DNA of 8,089 bases from an uncultured bacterium (GTDB lineage: Bacteria; Planctomycetota; UBA8108): assembly GCA_913050545.1 (NCBI GenBank), contig CAJWZY010000087.1, forward strand, positions 1 through 8,089, in the 5' to 3' direction. The notes below the pieces were generated by a model. That model ran no database searches and was not told the DNA's origin. It saw nothing but the letters and a program-made list of their open reading frames with translations. Below, piece by piece: positions 1 to 7,154 of the stretch. The first letter of the stretch is position 1, and every line of letters starts with the position of its first letter. The position numbers and the translations under genes were made by a program.

Positions 1-379
<379 letters not shown>

Positions 380-435
380 GCGTTTAGAAGGGGCTGCTGT
401 TCCGGCGGCTTCCTGGTTAACAGGCGCGCTTTAGC

Positions 436-440
436 AGAGG
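436..440 (+). promoter_or_regulatory. ribosome binding site supporting a TTG start
   Basis: AGAGG lies 5 bases before the TTG at 446. There is no ATG nearby in the frame ahead of the first membrane segment, so this site is the main reason to begin the CBS protein at TTG 446. A GTG at 482 is possible, but it would cut into the first hydrophobic segment. Confidence 0.5.
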
Positions 441-445
441 TAGAA

Positions 446-1759
446 TTGGACGCACTGCTGTCGTATGAGCATTTCTGGCTGGTGGTTTCTCTCGCGTTCA
501 TCGCGGCAGGGCTCTTCGTTTCTATCTGCCGAAAGGCGACGGAACGGTTTTCCCGAAAAGCCCTGCTGGAGAGATCTGTCGACTGGAGCCAGGAGCGCGT
601 CGAACGCTTTGCCCGGTTCAAGGAAGATTACGAGGGTACCCTGGGGAACCTCGATATCGTCCTTCGGTGCATTATTTCCTGTTGTATGCTGCTGGATGGC
701 TTACCAGGGGATGGTTTTCTGTTGAGTGGGGAAACAACCCTTTTTCTCGGGAGCCTGGTTCTGAAGATTGCCGCGGTGCAGGTCCTGGTCCTGGAGCTCC
801 TGGCATCCATCATTGGCAGGCTCTGGCCGGAGGCCTGGCTGGCGCGTTTTTCGCGGCTCATTCGGTTCCTGCACTCCTGCTTCGCCCCCGCCCGCTGGCT
901 GCTGGAAGGGACCCTGCGGCCGCTTGCCAGGATTTTCGGGCGCAGCTCGCACAGGGACTCGGCCTCTATCCTGGAGGAGGAGCTGCTCTCCAAGGCGGAA
1001 GAGGTGGAGCGCGAGGGGTTGCTCGAGTCCGAGGAGATCGACATGATCGAATCGATCATTTCCTTTGGTGACGTTTCAGTTTCAGAGGTTATGACCCCCC
1101 GCACGGAGATGATCTGCCTCGACCTGGAAGACCCTCTCGATTCAAACCTCGAACAGGCCATCGAGTCAGGGCTGTCGAGGATTCCCGTCTACAGCGCAAG
1201 CAAAGACAACATCGTCGGCATCCTCTATGTGAAGGACCTTTTGAAGAGCCTGTACGGCAAGGAAGATATCAGGCTGGAAGCAATCGTGCGCAGTCCCTAC
1301 AGGGTAAGTGGATCGAAGAAAATTGATGACCTGCTCCAGGAATTCAAGCAACACCGTCTTCACATAGCCATTGTGCTGGATGAGCACGGCGGCACGGATG
1401 GGCTGGTTACGATTGAGGATGTTATCGAGGAGATTGTCGGCGAGATCAGTGATGAGTACGAGCAGCAGGAGGAGCTGGAGCCGATCCAGAGATTGGAGGC
1501 GGGACTGGTCAGCGTGGATGCCGCGGTACACATAGATGACCTCAACGAGGAGCTCGACCTGGGGATTCCTGAGAATGACAACTATGACACCATTGGTGGT
1601 TTTGTCTTTTCGAGTATGGGCAGGATTCCCACCATCGGTGATACGTTTGAATTAAAGGGGGTGCATTTTAAGGTGACCAGTGCGGACGAGAGGCGTGTCT
1701 ACCGGCTGGAACTGCATATTTCCAAAGGAGATGGGCGTGTCGCTGACGGCCCCGGATAA
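446..1759 (+). CDS. CorC/HlyC-family membrane protein with a CBS pair
   Basis: This 437-residue protein has the layout of the CNNM/CorC (hemolysin C-like) family, whose studied members are tied to Mg2+ or Co2+ transport. Hydrophobic segments lie near residues 11-28, 71-83 and 98-125. An amphipathic region to about 166 follows, then an acidic linker, two CBS domains (about 212-272, with MTPRTEM at 216-222, and about 277-335, with DEHGGTDGLVTIEDV at 312-326), and a C-terminal CorC_HlyC domain (about 352-428, with DTIGGFV at 381-387). The CBS and C-terminal parts match the family closely. The N-terminal membrane domain (DUF21/CNNM) is divergent: I cannot find the usual small-residue/Ser-Glu motif of the first helix or the 'GE.LPK' motif, which is replaced by LELLASIIG around 116-124. 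It could therefore be a sensor or scaffold rather than a transporter. The CBS pair implies adenine-nucleotide binding. Confidence 0.88.
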   Translation: MDALLSYEHFWLVVSLAFIAAGLFVSICRKATERFSRKALLERSVDWSQERVERFARFKEDYEGTLGNLDIVLRCIISCCMLLDGLPGDGFLLSGETTLFLGSLVLKIAAVQVLVLELLASIIGRLWPEAWLARFSRLIRFLHSCFAPARWLLEGTLRPLARIFGRSSHRDSASILEEELLSKAEEVEREGLLESEEIDMIESIISFGDVSVSEVMTPRTEMICLDLEDPLDSNLEQAIESGLSRIPVYSASKDNIVGILYVKDLLKSLYGKEDIRLEAIVRSPYRVSGSKKIDDLLQEFKQHRLHIAIVLDEHGGTDGLVTIEDVIEEIVGEISDEYEQQEELEPIQRLEAGLVSVDAAVHIDDLNEELDLGIPENDNYDTIGGFVFSSMGRIPTIGDTFELKGVHFKVTSADERRVYRLELHISKGDGRVADGPG

Positions 1760-1808
1760 ATACGCTTCCCCTGCCGCGGAAGAAGCCGGATTCGAGACCG
1801 TGTAGCTC

Positions 1809-1813
1809 AGAGG
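1809..1813 (+). promoter_or_regulatory. ribosome binding site deciding the recO start
   Basis: AGAGG ends directly against the TTG at 1814, too close to serve it, but lies 9 bases before the GTG at 1823, an acceptable spacing. This favours GTG 1823, with GTG 1826 as an alternative. Confidence 0.5.
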
Positions 1814-1822
1814 TTGTACCCA

Positions 1823-2593
1823 GTGGTGAAACGCAAGACCCTAGCTATCCCCATTCGCTGCGTAGACTACAGCAACACCAGCCAGGTTGTATCCCTTTTC
1901 AGCCGAGAGGAGGGACTTCTCGAGGGGATTGCAAAGGGTGCTCATCGACCGAAGAACTCATTCCAGGGGCCATTTGATCTCGCCGCTATCTATGACCTTG
2001 TCTACCTGAAACGGAGGAATCCCGGCTTGTCGATCCTTGCTGAAGCCGAGGTGGTTGATGGCTGGAGGGGGCTTCGTACCTGCTGGAAAAGATACATAGC
2101 TGCCAGCCAGCTGCTTGAATTCCTGCGCGGCGTCAGCCTGCCAGCCGACCGTAATCCAGAGCTTTTCGATCTTGCGGTACGAACACTGACGCTCTTCTCA
2201 ACCGATTCCGTGGAAAACATTCCCTGGTATATGCTTCATTTTGAAATCCGCGCGCTTCATTTGCTGGGATTCATGGGTTCTGTTGATGCCTGTGCAGTCT
2301 GTGGTTTACCGTGGCCGGGGGGGAGTCGTCCCGCCTATTTCAATCCGCTGGCGGGAGGACTTGTCTGCAGGAAGTGTAACGAGAAATCCCAGACAATCCC
2401 GGGTGGATCAATCACCTTGCCGGGTAGCGGGGTCCTGTTGTTGAAGGACCTGTCGGAGCTGCCTGCTCCTCCCGATTCCAGGGGCCTGGAGAAAAAGAGT
2501 TTCAGACAGGTACATTTGTGCCTGGCACACAGTTTTACCGCGCTGTTGGAACGTCCGCTCAAGATGTTAAGATATCAGGCCAGTTGGCTGTAG
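1823..2593 (+). CDS. recO: DNA repair protein RecO
   Basis: RecO works in the RecFOR pathway, loading RecA onto SSB-coated single-stranded DNA and annealing strands in gap repair. From GTG 1823 the product is 256 residues, the usual size. The N-terminal OB-fold is recognisable from KRKTLAIPIR, VDYSNTSQVVSLFSREEG and the 'AKGAHRPKNSF' stretch (family pattern: AKGarr.kS). A helical C-terminal domain carries a complete four-cysteine zinc-binding set, CAVC and CRKC, at Cys157, 160, 182 and 185 in this numbering. A TTG at 1814 would add three residues but sits against the only ribosome binding site; the family normally begins just before the 'k..aivl' strand, which fits 1823. It stands 63 bases after the CBS gene and 49 bases before a lipoprotein gene, so it may share their transcript, though its function is unrelated to the envelope. 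Confidence 0.92.
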   Translation: MVKRKTLAIPIRCVDYSNTSQVVSLFSREEGLLEGIAKGAHRPKNSFQGPFDLAAIYDLVYLKRRNPGLSILAEAEVVDGWRGLRTCWKRYIAASQLLEFLRGVSLPADRNPELFDLAVRTLTLFSTDSVENIPWYMLHFEIRALHLLGFMGSVDACAVCGLPWPGGSRPAYFNPLAGGLVCRKCNEKSQTIPGGSITLPGSGVLLLKDLSELPAPPDSRGLEKKSFRQVHLCLAHSFTALLERPLKMLRYQASWL

Positions 2594-2598
2594 CTTTT

Positions 2599-2619
2599 CC
2601 GGCAACCTCTTTTTGCCGG
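2599..2619 (+). terminator. hairpin after recO, possible weak terminator
   Basis: CCGGCAA at 2599-2605 and TTGCCGG at 2613-2619 form a perfect 7-bp inverted repeat around a 7-base loop, five bases after the recO stop codon. The bases that follow (GTTCTC) are not a T-tract, so it is not a classical intrinsic terminator. It may act as a partial terminator, an mRNA-end stabiliser, or have no role. Confidence 0.35.
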
Positions 2620-2642
2620 GTTCTCATGGAGGGAAGCAATAG

Positions 2643-3656
2643 ATGATTTTGACGGGTCGTTTTCTACCAGGCCTGCTTTGCTTATTGTTGGCGCTGGGAT
2701 GTGCTAGCTCCCAGATTCCGGAGGTCGATGACAGCCCTCGAATTGATAACGGGGCAGGCGAGACCAGGTGGACAGCTGAGAGCGGCTGGATCCTCCCTGC
2801 TTCCGATGAATGGGGGGCTACCGCGCGGGTGCGCCTGGAGGCCCTGAAGGCCTTTGAAGCCGGGGCCTATGCAGACGCATTGGCGGCTCTCAGGTTTCTT
2901 GAAGAGTCCCCTGCGGCAGCCAAGATGCTGGACCTCCGATTTTACCTCGGCGAATGCTGCTACCAGCTGGGGCGCTACGAAGATGCTCTCGAATACTACA
3001 GGAAGGTCTACCAGGTGGATTTCCCATCGCCGGAGTTTATTGACAAGGCCCGCAGGCGGGTCTTTGAAATAGCCCTGGCCTATCTCAAGGAGAGAAAGAC
3101 CAGGTCCATGTTGAAGGTTTTCAAGGTGGCTTCTCCGGATTACGGGATCGACATACTGCTGGATCCGGCCGATGGCCTGGTCACAGAGAACCCCTATATC
3201 TCCTTCGCAGATGATGCCTACATGGAGGTGGCTAATTATTACTTTGACCAGGGGCAGTATGCAGAATCGGTCCTGCTCTACGACAGCATCGTGAAGATGC
3301 TCGAGAGTGAGTGGAAGGAGCTGGCTGAATACAGGTCTGCGCTGGCGGAGTACCTCCAGGTGCGTGGTGCAGTCTATGATGAAAACAAGCTCCTGCAGGC
3401 CCGCCGGCGGTTTAAAAACTATCTTCAGAGTTTCCCTCGCGGCGAATACTGGGAGGCGGCCAGGGCGAAGCTTCGTGAGATCAATGAGCTGGAAGGGGAG
3501 AAAAACCTGAAGATCGCCAAGTTCTACCTCAAGGAGAGTGAGCTGCGAGCCTGCGAGATTTATCTGCGGGTCGTGCTTGATAATTTCCCCAACTCCCTGG
3601 CCGCGCGCGAGGCCAGGGAAATACGCAATCGGATCGAAAAGACATCAAACCAGTGA
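2643..3656 (+). CDS. BamD-like TPR outer-membrane lipoprotein
   Basis: The 337-residue product starts with a lipoprotein signal peptide: Arg6, a hydrophobic core, then ALGC with the acylated cysteine at residue 20. This places it in an outer or inner membrane facing the periplasm. The mature part is a chain of TPR-like helix pairs at about 62-90, 97-127, 188-221, 243-270 and 280-325. The last two segments have the BamD/YfiO feel: a 'RRRFKNYLQSFPRGEYWEAA' stretch, then 'LKIAKFYLKESELRACEIYL' and 'VVLDNFPNS'. BamD is the essential lipoprotein of the beta-barrel assembly machine, but E. coli BamD is shorter (about 245 residues); the extra length here is near the N terminus and in the middle (about 145-190). 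A GGAGGG site 9 bases upstream supports the ATG start. The stop overlaps the lptE start by four bases, implying coupled translation with another outer-membrane factor. A different TPR lipoprotein role remains possible. Confidence 0.75.
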   Translation: MILTGRFLPGLLCLLLALGCASSQIPEVDDSPRIDNGAGETRWTAESGWILPASDEWGATARVRLEALKAFEAGAYADALAALRFLEESPAAAKMLDLRFYLGECCYQLGRYEDALEYYRKVYQVDFPSPEFIDKARRRVFEIALAYLKERKTRSMLKVFKVASPDYGIDILLDPADGLVTENPYISFADDAYMEVANYYFDQGQYAESVLLYDSIVKMLESEWKELAEYRSALAEYLQVRGAVYDENKLLQARRRFKNYLQSFPRGEYWEAARAKLREINELEGEKNLKIAKFYLKESELRACEIYLRVVLDNFPNSLAAREAREIRNRIEKTSNQ

Positions 3657-4150
3657 CCAGGCATCAAATAGGCATTTTGTTCCTGTTATGCGTAGCCACT
3701 CACCTCTTGCAGGGTTGTGGTTACCGGCTTGGAGTACAGACGCCTCCGGGTGTCTACCGGATTGCGGTGCCTACTTTTACGAACCAGACCTTTCCATTAA
3801 GAAGAGATATAGAGACCGAGCTTACCTCTGCCTTGCGTGAGGAGATCCAGGGGCGAACGGGATTGCGCCTGGTGGCTGATGGGCAATCGGATATGACTGT
3901 TTACGGCTGGATCCGGGAATTCAGGGAGAAGGTCCTGGCCGAAGGAGAGCTTGACGAGAAGCTGGAGTCGCTGGTTTCCATCCGGATCGACCTCAGGATC
4001 GAGGACTACGCCAACAGGACGGTTCGCGAAGAGAAGGTGGTGGAGACACAGCCCCTTTCAGCTTCCCGTGGGGAGAGTATTGACGCGGCGCGAAAACGCG
4101 CCATCGACAACCTGGCTGAGAAGATTCTGCTCAAGGTGGAGCCCTGGTAG
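3653..4150 (+). CDS. lptE: LPS assembly lipoprotein LptE
   Basis: LptE is the lipoprotein plug of the LptD barrel that inserts lipopolysaccharide into the outer leaflet. The 165-residue product has a short signal peptide ending in a clear lipobox, LLQGC (Cys22), followed at once by GYRLG, the CGY signature typical of LptE. Next come the conserved strand-helix 'YRIAVPTFTNQTFPLRRDIE' and 'LTSALREEIQGRTGLRLV', and a C-terminal helix 'AARKRAIDNLAEKI'. The length matches the family. The start is GTG within a GTGA overlap with the preceding stop, and no strong ribosome binding site is present, so translation is probably coupled to the TPR lipoprotein. It implies that the organism makes lipopolysaccharide and has LptD elsewhere. 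Sequence conservation in this family is low, so assignment rests on the signal peptide, the CGY motif and the first domain. Confidence 0.87.
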   Translation: MTRHQIGILFLLCVATHLLQGCGYRLGVQTPPGVYRIAVPTFTNQTFPLRRDIETELTSALREEIQGRTGLRLVADGQSDMTVYGWIREFREKVLAEGELDEKLESLVSIRIDLRIEDYANRTVREEKVVETQPLSASRGESIDAARKRAIDNLAEKILLKVEPW

Positions 4151-4177
4151 GAAGGTCGGCAGGTAGAGGGAAACAGG

Positions 4178-5146
4178 ATGGGAATTGAAGATTCTGGAAG
4201 ACTGGAAGGCATGACCGGCGCTGCTGCACCAGCTGAATTCGAGCTCGAGCTTGCACGTGGTGGACCGTGGAAGATCGGTCCACGGCCGGCGCTGATGGGC
4301 ATCCTGAATTGTACTCCCGACTCTTTTTCCGACGGAGGCCGGTATGCAGATGCCGAGGCGGCCGTCAGCGAGGCCCTGCAGATGTTTGAGGATGGGGCGG
4401 ATATTATCGATGTTGGCGGTGAGTCCACTCGCCCGGGAGCTGAGCCTGTTTCTGCGGAGGAACAGCTGGGGCGGATCCTTCCCGTTATCAGGGGAATCAG
4501 GGAGCGCTCCGAGGCGATCCTGTCCATCGACACCAGGGACCCCGGGGTGGGGCGGGCTGCGCTCGAAGCGGGCGCCGACGTGGTCAACGATGTCAGTGCC
4601 TGCGAAGATCCCGGCTGGATTCCTGTTCTCAATGAATATCAATGCCCTGTTATCCTGATGCATATGAGAGGTATACCGTCTGATATGCAGGAACGTACCC
4701 GCTACCCCGATGGGGTGATGAATGAGATCTGTGCTTTTCTCCAGGGACGGATGGAAGAGCTCGAGGCGGGGGGGATTTCCCGGGGGCGTATCGTTCTTGA
4801 CCCCGGAATAGGTTTTGCCAAGGAGCCTGGGCACAATATCGAGATCATGGAGGGGCTTCGGCAGCTGTGCGAGCTGGGGCGCCCTGTTCTTTTTGGTGCC
4901 TCGCGAAAAAGGTTTCTTTCACGAATGCTTGGTGACTCAAGCGATCATGGACGGGAGCCAGCACAGCGGGATGTGGCGACCGTTGCGGCTAATACGATAG
5001 CGGTACTTGCAGGGGCCCTGGTCCTCAGGGTGCACAATGTCCCCTATACTCGTGACCTCATCGATGTTGTCGAGGCCATGCAGCTCGGGTCGCCCGGGAC
5101 AGCGGCGGCCGAGGTGCTGGAACGTTCCGCTCGGGGAGGTGCCTGA
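4178..5146 (+). CDS. folP: dihydropteroate synthase
   Basis: FolP condenses 4-aminobenzoate with 6-hydroxymethyl-7,8-dihydropterin pyrophosphate to give dihydropteroate in folate synthesis. The 322-residue TIM barrel shows the family motifs in order: GILNCTPDSFSDGG (41-54), DVGGESTRPGA (78-88), LSIDT (115-119), VNDVSA (136-141), MHMRG (161-165), LDPGIGFAK (207-215), FGASRKRF (239-246) and LRVHNV (283-288). The pterin and phosphate ligands (Asn44, Asp118, Asn137, Asp208, Lys215, Arg284, His286) are present. Minor oddities are Cys45 where Val or Ile is usual, VHN instead of the common VHD, and about 37 residues before the core, with a possible internal start at Met12. AGAGGG 7 bases upstream supports the ATG at 4178. 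The stop directly abuts the cdaA start; folP next to cdaA is also seen in other Gram-negative lineages. Confidence 0.96.
   Translation: MGIEDSGRLEGMTGAAAPAEFELELARGGPWKIGPRPALMGILNCTPDSFSDGGRYADAEAAVSEALQMFEDGADIIDVGGESTRPGAEPVSAEEQLGRILPVIRGIRERSEAILSIDTRDPGVGRAALEAGADVVNDVSACEDPGWIPVLNEYQCPVILMHMRGIPSDMQERTRYPDGVMNEICAFLQGRMEELEAGGISRGRIVLDPGIGFAKEPGHNIEIMEGLRQLCELGRPVLFGASRKRFLSRMLGDSSDHGREPAQRDVATVAANTIAVLAGALVLRVHNVPYTRDLIDVVEAMQLGSPGTAAAEVLERSARGGA
4260..4283 (+). repeat. perfect inverted repeat inside the 5' end of folP
   Basis: GTGGACCG (4260-4267) and CGGTCCAC (4276-4283) are perfectly complementary 8-base arms around an 8-base loop. They lie about 80 bases into the gene, within the poorly conserved leader before the catalytic core. 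A stable mRNA hairpin here could affect expression, or it may be chance. Confidence 0.45.
5133..5139 (+). promoter_or_regulatory. strong ribosome binding site for cdaA
   Basis: GGGGAGG lies inside the last codons of folP, 7 bases before the GTG at 5147. It fixes the cdaA start and suggests that cdaA is translated efficiently and independently, as well as by coupling to folP. Confidence 0.7.
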
Positions 5147-6001
5147 GTGTCGAGTTTCCTTGAAGGTTTCTGGAATGCGGTGAGCTGGGTCAGGCTTGAG
5201 TACCTGGTAGAGATCCTGGTGATCTACCTGGTCATCTACGCTTTCCTGCGTTTTATGGAGGGCACCAGGGGAGAGGGGATTCTCAAGGGGATCGCCCTGC
5301 TGATGCTGACCTTTCCGATCCTGCTTGCGATTGTTGCTGAGCGTTTCGAGCGATTTGATCGCTTGCTTGTGATCATTCGGTTTTTCGGAGCGGCTGCTAT
5401 TCCCGCGATCGTGATCGTTGTCCAACCCGAGCTGCGTCGTGCTCTTGTCCGTCTCGGCCAGACGAGGTTGTTCGGACTGTTCCTCAAGCGGGAAACCAAG
5501 GGCATTGTTGAAGAGATCGTTCGAGCAGCGTTTCGTATGTCGCGGAGAAAAATCGGCGCCCTGGTTGCCATCGAGAGAGAGGTGGGCCTGAGGAATTACA
5601 TTGAGCATGGAACGCAGGTAGACGCAGTAGTTACAAGCGGTCTGCTCTCGACGATCTTCTTTCCGGGATCTGATCTCCATGATGGGGCCGTTGTTATTAG
5701 AGAGGGGAGGATTGCTGCGGCCGGTTGCCTGTTCCCCCTGAGTGACAGTCCCGGGGCAGGGAATGCCGCCGGGACAAGGCATCGTGCAGGTCTTGGGCTC
5801 AGTGAAGAGACAGATGCGATTGTCATTGTTGTTTCAGAGGAGACTGGAAATGTGTCTTTCGTGAGCAGGGGCGAGATTGAAAAGGTAGATACAGACCGTT
5901 TGCGCGAGTTGCTCGTGCGTCATTTTGTTGATCTCGAGGAGCAGGAAGAAATGGCCGAGATGGAAGACATGTCGGATAGTGCAGGCTACAAGGGCGCCTA
6001 G
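5147..6001 (+). CDS. cdaA: diadenylate cyclase CdaA (c-di-AMP synthase)
   Basis: CdaA joins two ATP molecules to make cyclic di-AMP at the membrane. The 284-residue product has three hydrophobic N-terminal segments (about 18-36, 43-63 and 73-92), a linking coiled region, and a DAC catalytic domain from about 115 to 250. The DAC domain carries DGA at 179-181 (metal and ATP site) and RHR at 211-213 inside GTRHRAGLGLSEETDA, then IVIVVSEETG. All catalytic residues expected of an active enzyme are present. The C terminus is a short acidic tail (about 263-275). The length and three-helix layout match CdaA (DacA) rather than the DisA or CdaS types. The GTG start abuts the folP stop with a strong ribosome binding site. 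The next gene is its usual partner, cdaR, 2 bases downstream. In Firmicutes c-di-AMP controls potassium and osmolyte balance and cell-wall integrity; a similar role here is inferred. Confidence 0.97.
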   Translation: MSSFLEGFWNAVSWVRLEYLVEILVIYLVIYAFLRFMEGTRGEGILKGIALLMLTFPILLAIVAERFERFDRLLVIIRFFGAAAIPAIVIVVQPELRRALVRLGQTRLFGLFLKRETKGIVEEIVRAAFRMSRRKIGALVAIEREVGLRNYIEHGTQVDAVVTSGLLSTIFFPGSDLHDGAVVIREGRIAAAGCLFPLSDSPGAGNAAGTRHRAGLGLSEETDAIVIVVSEETGNVSFVSRGEIEKVDTDRLRELLVRHFVDLEEQEEMAEMEDMSDSAGYKGA

Positions 6002-6003
6002 GA

Positions 6004-7134
6004 ATGAAGCTTCAGAAATTATTTTTAGCGAACTGGCGCAGCAAGCTGATCGCATTGTTTTTTTCCGTCAGTATCTGGTTCGTGGCTTACCAGTCGGAAG
6101 TGGAAAGGACTACCCTGAAGTACTGGGTGCGCTTCAGGCCTCGCGAGGACGATACGATGGCCATTGTTGGTGTCCGTAAGCCGCAGCAAAAGGTGAGCTA
6201 CCTGGCCGAAGAAGGTGAGCACGAGGTGGAGGTTACCATCGAGGGGCCGCGGGAACAGGTTGAAGAACTGAGGGCAGGGGAGGGGCAAAAGTCCGCGGTT
6301 GAGATCTTTGTTGAGAAAGAGGACACCGACCACGAGTTCAAACAGGAGAATTTCGGATTCCCCAAGTCCGGAGTGTCGATCACGGGATTTCAGCCGGAGA
6401 AATATTTCATCCAGCAGAGTGAAATAGAGGAGAGGGTGATCCCTGGTCTCTCCGGGATTGTTGAGGTGGCCAACCGAAAGCCTGAAGACAAGGTCAACAT
6501 CAAGGTTGACGGTCCCGAGGCAGGCTTGCAGATCCGCGGCCCGAAATCGATCCTGGATGAAGAAAGGGTTACCGTCAAGGTGACGGTTTCGGTGAATTAC
6601 CAGGGCCGGGTGGATGGCCTTTTTGATTTGCGCCTGGTCCCGGACAAACCCAAGGTGCGGCAGACGGTCCAGATCCTGAAGAATTTCAACCTGGAGAGAG
6701 GGGAGAAGGAGCGCTGGGTATGGTTCACCGAGCCTGTGAAGATCCAGGTCAAAGCGGTCCTTGAAGAGAGCCTGGAGCAATACTCGGTTGAGAGGGCGCG
6801 CCTGCTTTTCCAGTTGCCGCTGACGCCCGCAGTCTTCAAGGTCAGCCTGAAGGATGTTCCTCTCGGGACAGAGACGATCCCCGTAGCCCTGAAGGGATCC
6901 CGGGTGCAGATCGAGCAAATCAGGGAGTTGCCTGAGATCACCCTGGTCGTCCCGCCTCCGACTGAGCTCGATGCTGAGAAGGGGGGGACCTTTACCTTCC
7001 TGGAAGGTGATCTCAAGGTGAAGGGTTTTCCTGAGGTGGAGGTTCTTCGCCATGAGAGTCGAAAGGAACGACAGGCTGCTTTCTGGTCCTATGAAATTAG
7101 TGTCCCTCTGAAAAAGGGCAGTGAAGAGGAATAG
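6004..7134 (+). CDS. cdaR: YbbR-domain protein, CdaR-like regulator
   Basis: CdaR modulates CdaA in Firmicutes through a membrane anchor and extracytoplasmic YbbR repeats. The 376-residue product starts with a short positively charged stretch and one membrane segment (about 13-29, SKLIALFFSVSIWFVAY), the classic YbbR-protein N terminus. The rest is predicted to lie outside the inner membrane and is rich in beta strands. Two YbbR-like repeats are discernible, around 57-140 (with VEVTIEGPREQVEEL) and 143-215 (with VNIKVDGP and LRLVPDKP); a third stretch, about 225-320, is more divergent. The C-terminal part (about 320-376) has no motif I recognise. The ATG is 2 bases after the cdaA stop; AAGGG at 5990-5994 is a plausible weak ribosome binding site, so coupling with cdaA is likely. 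Position and topology carry the assignment more than sequence, because YbbR proteins diverge quickly. Confidence 0.85.
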   Translation: MKLQKLFLANWRSKLIALFFSVSIWFVAYQSEVERTTLKYWVRFRPREDDTMAIVGVRKPQQKVSYLAEEGEHEVEVTIEGPREQVEELRAGEGQKSAVEIFVEKEDTDHEFKQENFGFPKSGVSITGFQPEKYFIQQSEIEERVIPGLSGIVEVANRKPEDKVNIKVDGPEAGLQIRGPKSILDEERVTVKVTVSVNYQGRVDGLFDLRLVPDKPKVRQTVQILKNFNLERGEKERWVWFTEPVKIQVKAVLEESLEQYSVERARLLFQLPLTPAVFKVSLKDVPLGTETIPVALKGSRVQIEQIRELPEITLVVPPPTELDAEKGGTFTFLEGDLKVKGFPEVEVLRHESRKERQAAFWSYEISVPLKKGSEEE

Positions 7135-7142
7135 GGATTGTC

Positions 7143-7148
7143 GAGGAG
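7143..7148 (+). promoter_or_regulatory. ribosome binding site for glmM
   Basis: GAGGAG lies 6 bases before the GTG at 7155 and decides that start, which places the family's N-terminal IFGTDGIR motif directly after it. Confidence 0.6.
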
Positions 7149-7154
7149 ATAGAA

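Noticed and set aside
380..445. Gap between the Gln-rich gene and the CBS gene, examined for a promoter or terminator.
   Set aside because: Only a 4-bp CCTG/CAGG symmetry around GTTAA is present. No -35/-10 pair and no T-tract hairpin was found.
1795..1830. GTGTAGCTCAGAGGTTGTA resembles the D-arm of a tRNA gene.
   Set aside because: There is no complementary GAGC to close the D-stem, no anticodon arm or T-loop (GTTCGA) at the right distance, and the sequence runs into recO.
5347..5365. Inverted repeat AGCGAT/ATCGCT with a 3-base loop inside cdaA.
   Set aside because: It encodes the conserved-looking RFERFDRLL stretch, and a short stem in coding DNA is expected by chance.
4058..5782. Long - strand open frames of about 260 and 280 codons opposite folP and cdaA.
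   Set aside because: They lie opposite genes with complete catalytic motifs, have no family features, and are explained by codon bias on the sense strand.
6493..6587. Inverted repeats GTCAAC/GTTGAC (6493-6510) and ACCGTCA/TGACGGT (6571-6587) in cdaR.
   Set aside because: Both fall in alternating Val-Lys/Val-Thr beta-strand codons, which naturally generate such symmetry. There is no sign of a regulatory role.
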